Shown: positions 62,045 through 64,000 of the stretch, piece by piece | Layout of the letters: every line of letters starts with the position of its first letter | How positions within the stretch are numbered: the first letter of the stretch is position 1 | NCBI RefSeq assembly: GCF_002210435.1 | Contig: NZ_MZMV01000030.1 | Coordinates: 1-64,000, forward strand | Direction of reading: 5' to 3' | Source of the DNA: Micromonospora wenchangensis | GTDB taxonomy: Bacteria; Actinomycetota; Actinomycetes; Mycobacteriales; Micromonosporaceae | DNA length: 64,000 bases | Program-made: the position numbers and the translations under genes | The notes under the pieces: model-generated | The model's input: the letters and a program-made list of their open reading frames with translations, nothing else | Told to the model about the DNA's origin: nothing | The model's database searches: none

Positions 62045-64000
62045 CGGTGACCGACCGGCCCGACGCCGCCGCACCGCACCGGGCACGGACGGACGGTCCG
62101 GCCGGCGGTGGGCCGGGCCGGGCCGCCGCCCGGATGCTGCGGGCGGCCGTGGTGCCGGCGACGCTCGTCGCCGCCATCGCCCTGGCCGGCGTGGCGCTCG
62201 ACCGGGTGTACGCAGGTGACCTGCTGACCCGGCTGGTGACCGGCGCGGCCCTGGCGGCGGTGCTGGTCAGCGTGGCCGCCCGCCGGTTGCCCTCCTGGCA
62301 GGTGGCGCCGCTGTCGGTGGCCGCCATGCTCGGCGCGACGGCCTGGTCGGTGCGGCTCGCCGCCGCACACGCCGACCTGCCGGGCGGATTCCTCGACGTG
62401 ACCGCCGACGCCGCCGCCAACGCGGTGCCCCGACTGCTCACCGCGATGATCCCGGTCGAACCGGCCCCGGACACCGTGCTGGTGCCGGTGGTCGCCGCCT
62501 GGTTGGCCGGGCTGGCCGGTGCCGAGGTCGCACTCCGGGCCGGCCGGGTGCTGCTCGGTTTCCTCCCGGCCACCGCGCTGTACGCCGGGGCCGTCTACGT
62601 CGTCGGCCCGAACGCCCAACCGGCGGTCGGGTCGTCGGTGGTCTTCGCCGGGCTGGTCGCGCTCGCCCTGGCCGCCGGCCGCACGGCGGGCGGCGACCCG
62701 GCCGCCGGGCTGCCGCCTGCCGTACGCGGCCCGGTTCGGGTCCGGGCGACGGTGGTCTCCGCCGCCGGGGTGGCGGTGGTGGTCGGGTCAGCGGCGCTGC
62801 TCGGGCCGGCCCTCGCCGGCCGGATCGACGACCGGCCGGTGGACCCGCGCCGCTACGTGCCGCCGCCCCGGGTGGAGTCGCTGGACGAGAACCCGCTGAT
62901 CCGGATCTCCGGCTGGGCGTTGGAACCGCAGCAGAAGCTGCTGGACGTGTCGACCCGGGCCCCGGGCGACGGGCCGACCACGATCCGGCTGGCGGTGCTC
63001 AGCGACTACGACGGGGTGACCTGGCGGGTCGGGGCGACCTACCGCACCGCCGGTCGGGTCCTGCCCGGCGGCGACCCGCAGGCGTCGGACACCGTCCGGC
63101 AGGAGATCACCGTGGCCGGGTTGACCGGTCGGCTGCTGCCCGCGGTGGCCACCCCCCGCACCGTCGACGGGACCCGGGTGGCGTACGACCCGCAGAGCGG
63201 CACGTTGATCCGGCCGGAGGGCCTGACCCCCGGGCTGACGTACACGGTCACCTCGGCGCGGGAACGGCTGGACGCGAACCTGCTCGCCACCGCCGACGTA
63301 CCGGCCGGGGCGCAGGTGGCCCGGGTGCTGCGGGTACCCGACGGGACACCGGAACGGCTACGCCGGCTCGCCACCCACCTGGCCGAGGAGAACGGCGCCC
63401 CGTACGCGCGGGCGGCGGCGGTGGAGCAGTTCCTCGCCGAGCACTACCGGCTGGTGGCGGACGCGCCGAGCGGGCACGCGTACCCGAACCTGGAGTTCTT
63501 CCTGTTCGGACCGCGCGGTGGCGGCGGCCAGCGGGGCACCTCGGAGCAGTTCGCCGCCGCCTTCGCGGTGCTGGGCCGGTTGACCGGCCTGCCGACCCGG
63601 GTGGTGGTCGGGTTCACCGCCCGGGGCGACGGGCCGGTACGGGCCGCCGACGCGTACGCCTGGCCGGAGGTGCTCTTCGCCGGGGTGGGGTGGGTGCCGT
63701 TCGACCCCCGGCCCCGCCCGGACACCGCGCCCCGGCCGGTGGAGGACGACTTCCGGCCGGCCCCGCCGAGCCCGCCGCCGTCGGAGGTGCCCGAGCCGAC
63801 CGGAACCCCGTCGGCCACCCCGCCGGCGCTGGCCGCACCGGGCCGGACCACCACCGGGGAGCGCGGCGGGCGGACGCCGCTACTGCTGGGTGCCGGTGCC
63901 GGCGGGTTGCTGCTGCCCGGGGTGGCCCTCGGGGTGCTGGCCTGGCGTCGTCGGGCGCAGACCCGCGCCCGGTTGGGCCGGGGTGACCCGGGAACCCGGG
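62038..64000 (+). CDS. TgpA-like transglutaminase-fold membrane protein, partial, catalytic residues replaced
   Basis: ATG 62038 overlaps the DUF58 stop, and the gene runs off the right edge (about 654 codons seen). Five or six N-terminal membrane helices (about 35-260) precede an extracytoplasmic region and a transglutaminase-like domain: GTSEQFAAAFAVLGRLTGLP (about 500) and DAYAWPEVLFAGVGWVPFDP (about 538). The catalytic Cys (normally G-x-C-x-x-F-A) is Ser and the His of HAW is Tyr, so this is a pseudo-enzyme. A final membrane helix (about 615) follows. It completes the MoxR-DUF58-TgpA set. Confidence 0.85.
   Translation, partial: MVTVTDRPDAAAPHRARTDGPAGGGPGRAAARMLRAAVVPATLVAAIALAGVALDRVYAGDLLTRLVTGAALAAVLVSVAARRLPSWQVAPLSVAAMLGATAWSVRLAAAHADLPGGFLDVTADAAANAVPRLLTAMIPVEPAPDTVLVPVVAAWLAGLAGAEVALRAGRVLLGFLPATALYAGAVYVVGPNAQPAVGSSVVFAGLVALALAAGRTAGGDPAAGLPPAVRGPVRVRATVVSAAGVAVVVGSAALLGPALAGRIDDRPVDPRRYVPPPRVESLDENPLIRISGWALEPQQKLLDVSTRAPGDGPTTIRLAVLSDYDGVTWRVGATYRTAGRVLPGGDPQASDTVRQEITVAGLTGRLLPAVATPRTVDGTRVAYDPQSGTLIRPEGLTPGLTYTVTSARERLDANLLATADVPAGAQVARVLRVPDGTPERLRRLATHLAEENGAPYARAAAVEQFLAEHYRLVADAPSGHAYPNLEFFLFGPRGGGGQRGTSEQFAAAFAVLGRLTGLPTRVVVGFTARGDGPVRAADAYAWPEVLFAGVGWVPFDPRPRPDTAPRPVEDDFRPAPPSPPPSEVPEPTGTPSATPPALAAPGRTTTGERGGRTPLLLGAGAGGLLLPGVALGVLAWRRRAQTRARLGRGDPGTR

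Overview
This is a high-GC actinobacterial window. Gene families (conservon signalling genes, XRE regulators with TPR-like tails, helicases with helicase-associated repeats, type I-E CRISPR-Cas, a MoxR/DUF58/transglutaminase-fold operon) and the frequent GTG starts fit a Micromonospora-like genus of the Micromonosporaceae. The genus is an inference from family content, not a database match.

Layout. 1-323: trailer end of a type I-E CRISPR array that enters from the left. 543-2617: XRE regulator coupled to a 2H phosphoesterase, then a hairpin. 3687-12538: one long overlapping operon joining a conservon-like signalling module (histidine kinase, roadblock protein, small GTPase; no DUF742 member) to a complete branched-chain-amino-acid-type ABC importer and a SAM methyltransferase. 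12838-13761: lipoprotein. 13967-18392: three coupled genes (HTH/zinc-cluster/repeat protein, SF2 helicase with helicase-associated repeats, EEP-family nuclease/phosphatase). 18540-19076: small lipoprotein. 19272-23652: HTH-DNA methylase-specificity domain fusion, two small divergent genes and a Ser/Thr kinase. 23859-33649: an operon opening with a RelE-like/UvrD helicase fusion, coupled by GTGA overlap to cas3-cas8e-cse2-cas7-cas5-cas6e. No cas1 or cas2 follows.

33.7-53.4 kb is a mosaic of accessory DNA and wreckage: integrase fragments, a frameshifted zinc-ribbon gene, an IS5-type transposase split by a 2.6 kb segment carrying WYL, DinB and GNAT genes, IS630 copies, a prophage head fragment, a large REase-NACHT STAND protein, an RHH-RAMA protein, and a doubly disabled integrase 0.25 kb from the 3' end of tRNA-Leu(GAG). 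The right part (53.9 kb to the end) looks like stable chromosome: a TPR/Pro-rich/FN3 membrane protein, an FN3 protein, and a MoxR-DUF58-transglutaminase-fold operon running off the window.

How the parts may work together. The 13.9-33.6 kb stretch reads as a defence island. The most notable points are the toxin-like helicase fused into a type I-E operon that has lost (or never had) its adaptation genes, the coupled helicase/EEP nuclease operon, the lone DNA-modification enzyme beside a kinase, and the REase-NACHT protein further right. These functional links are inferences from gene order and motifs; no searches were run.
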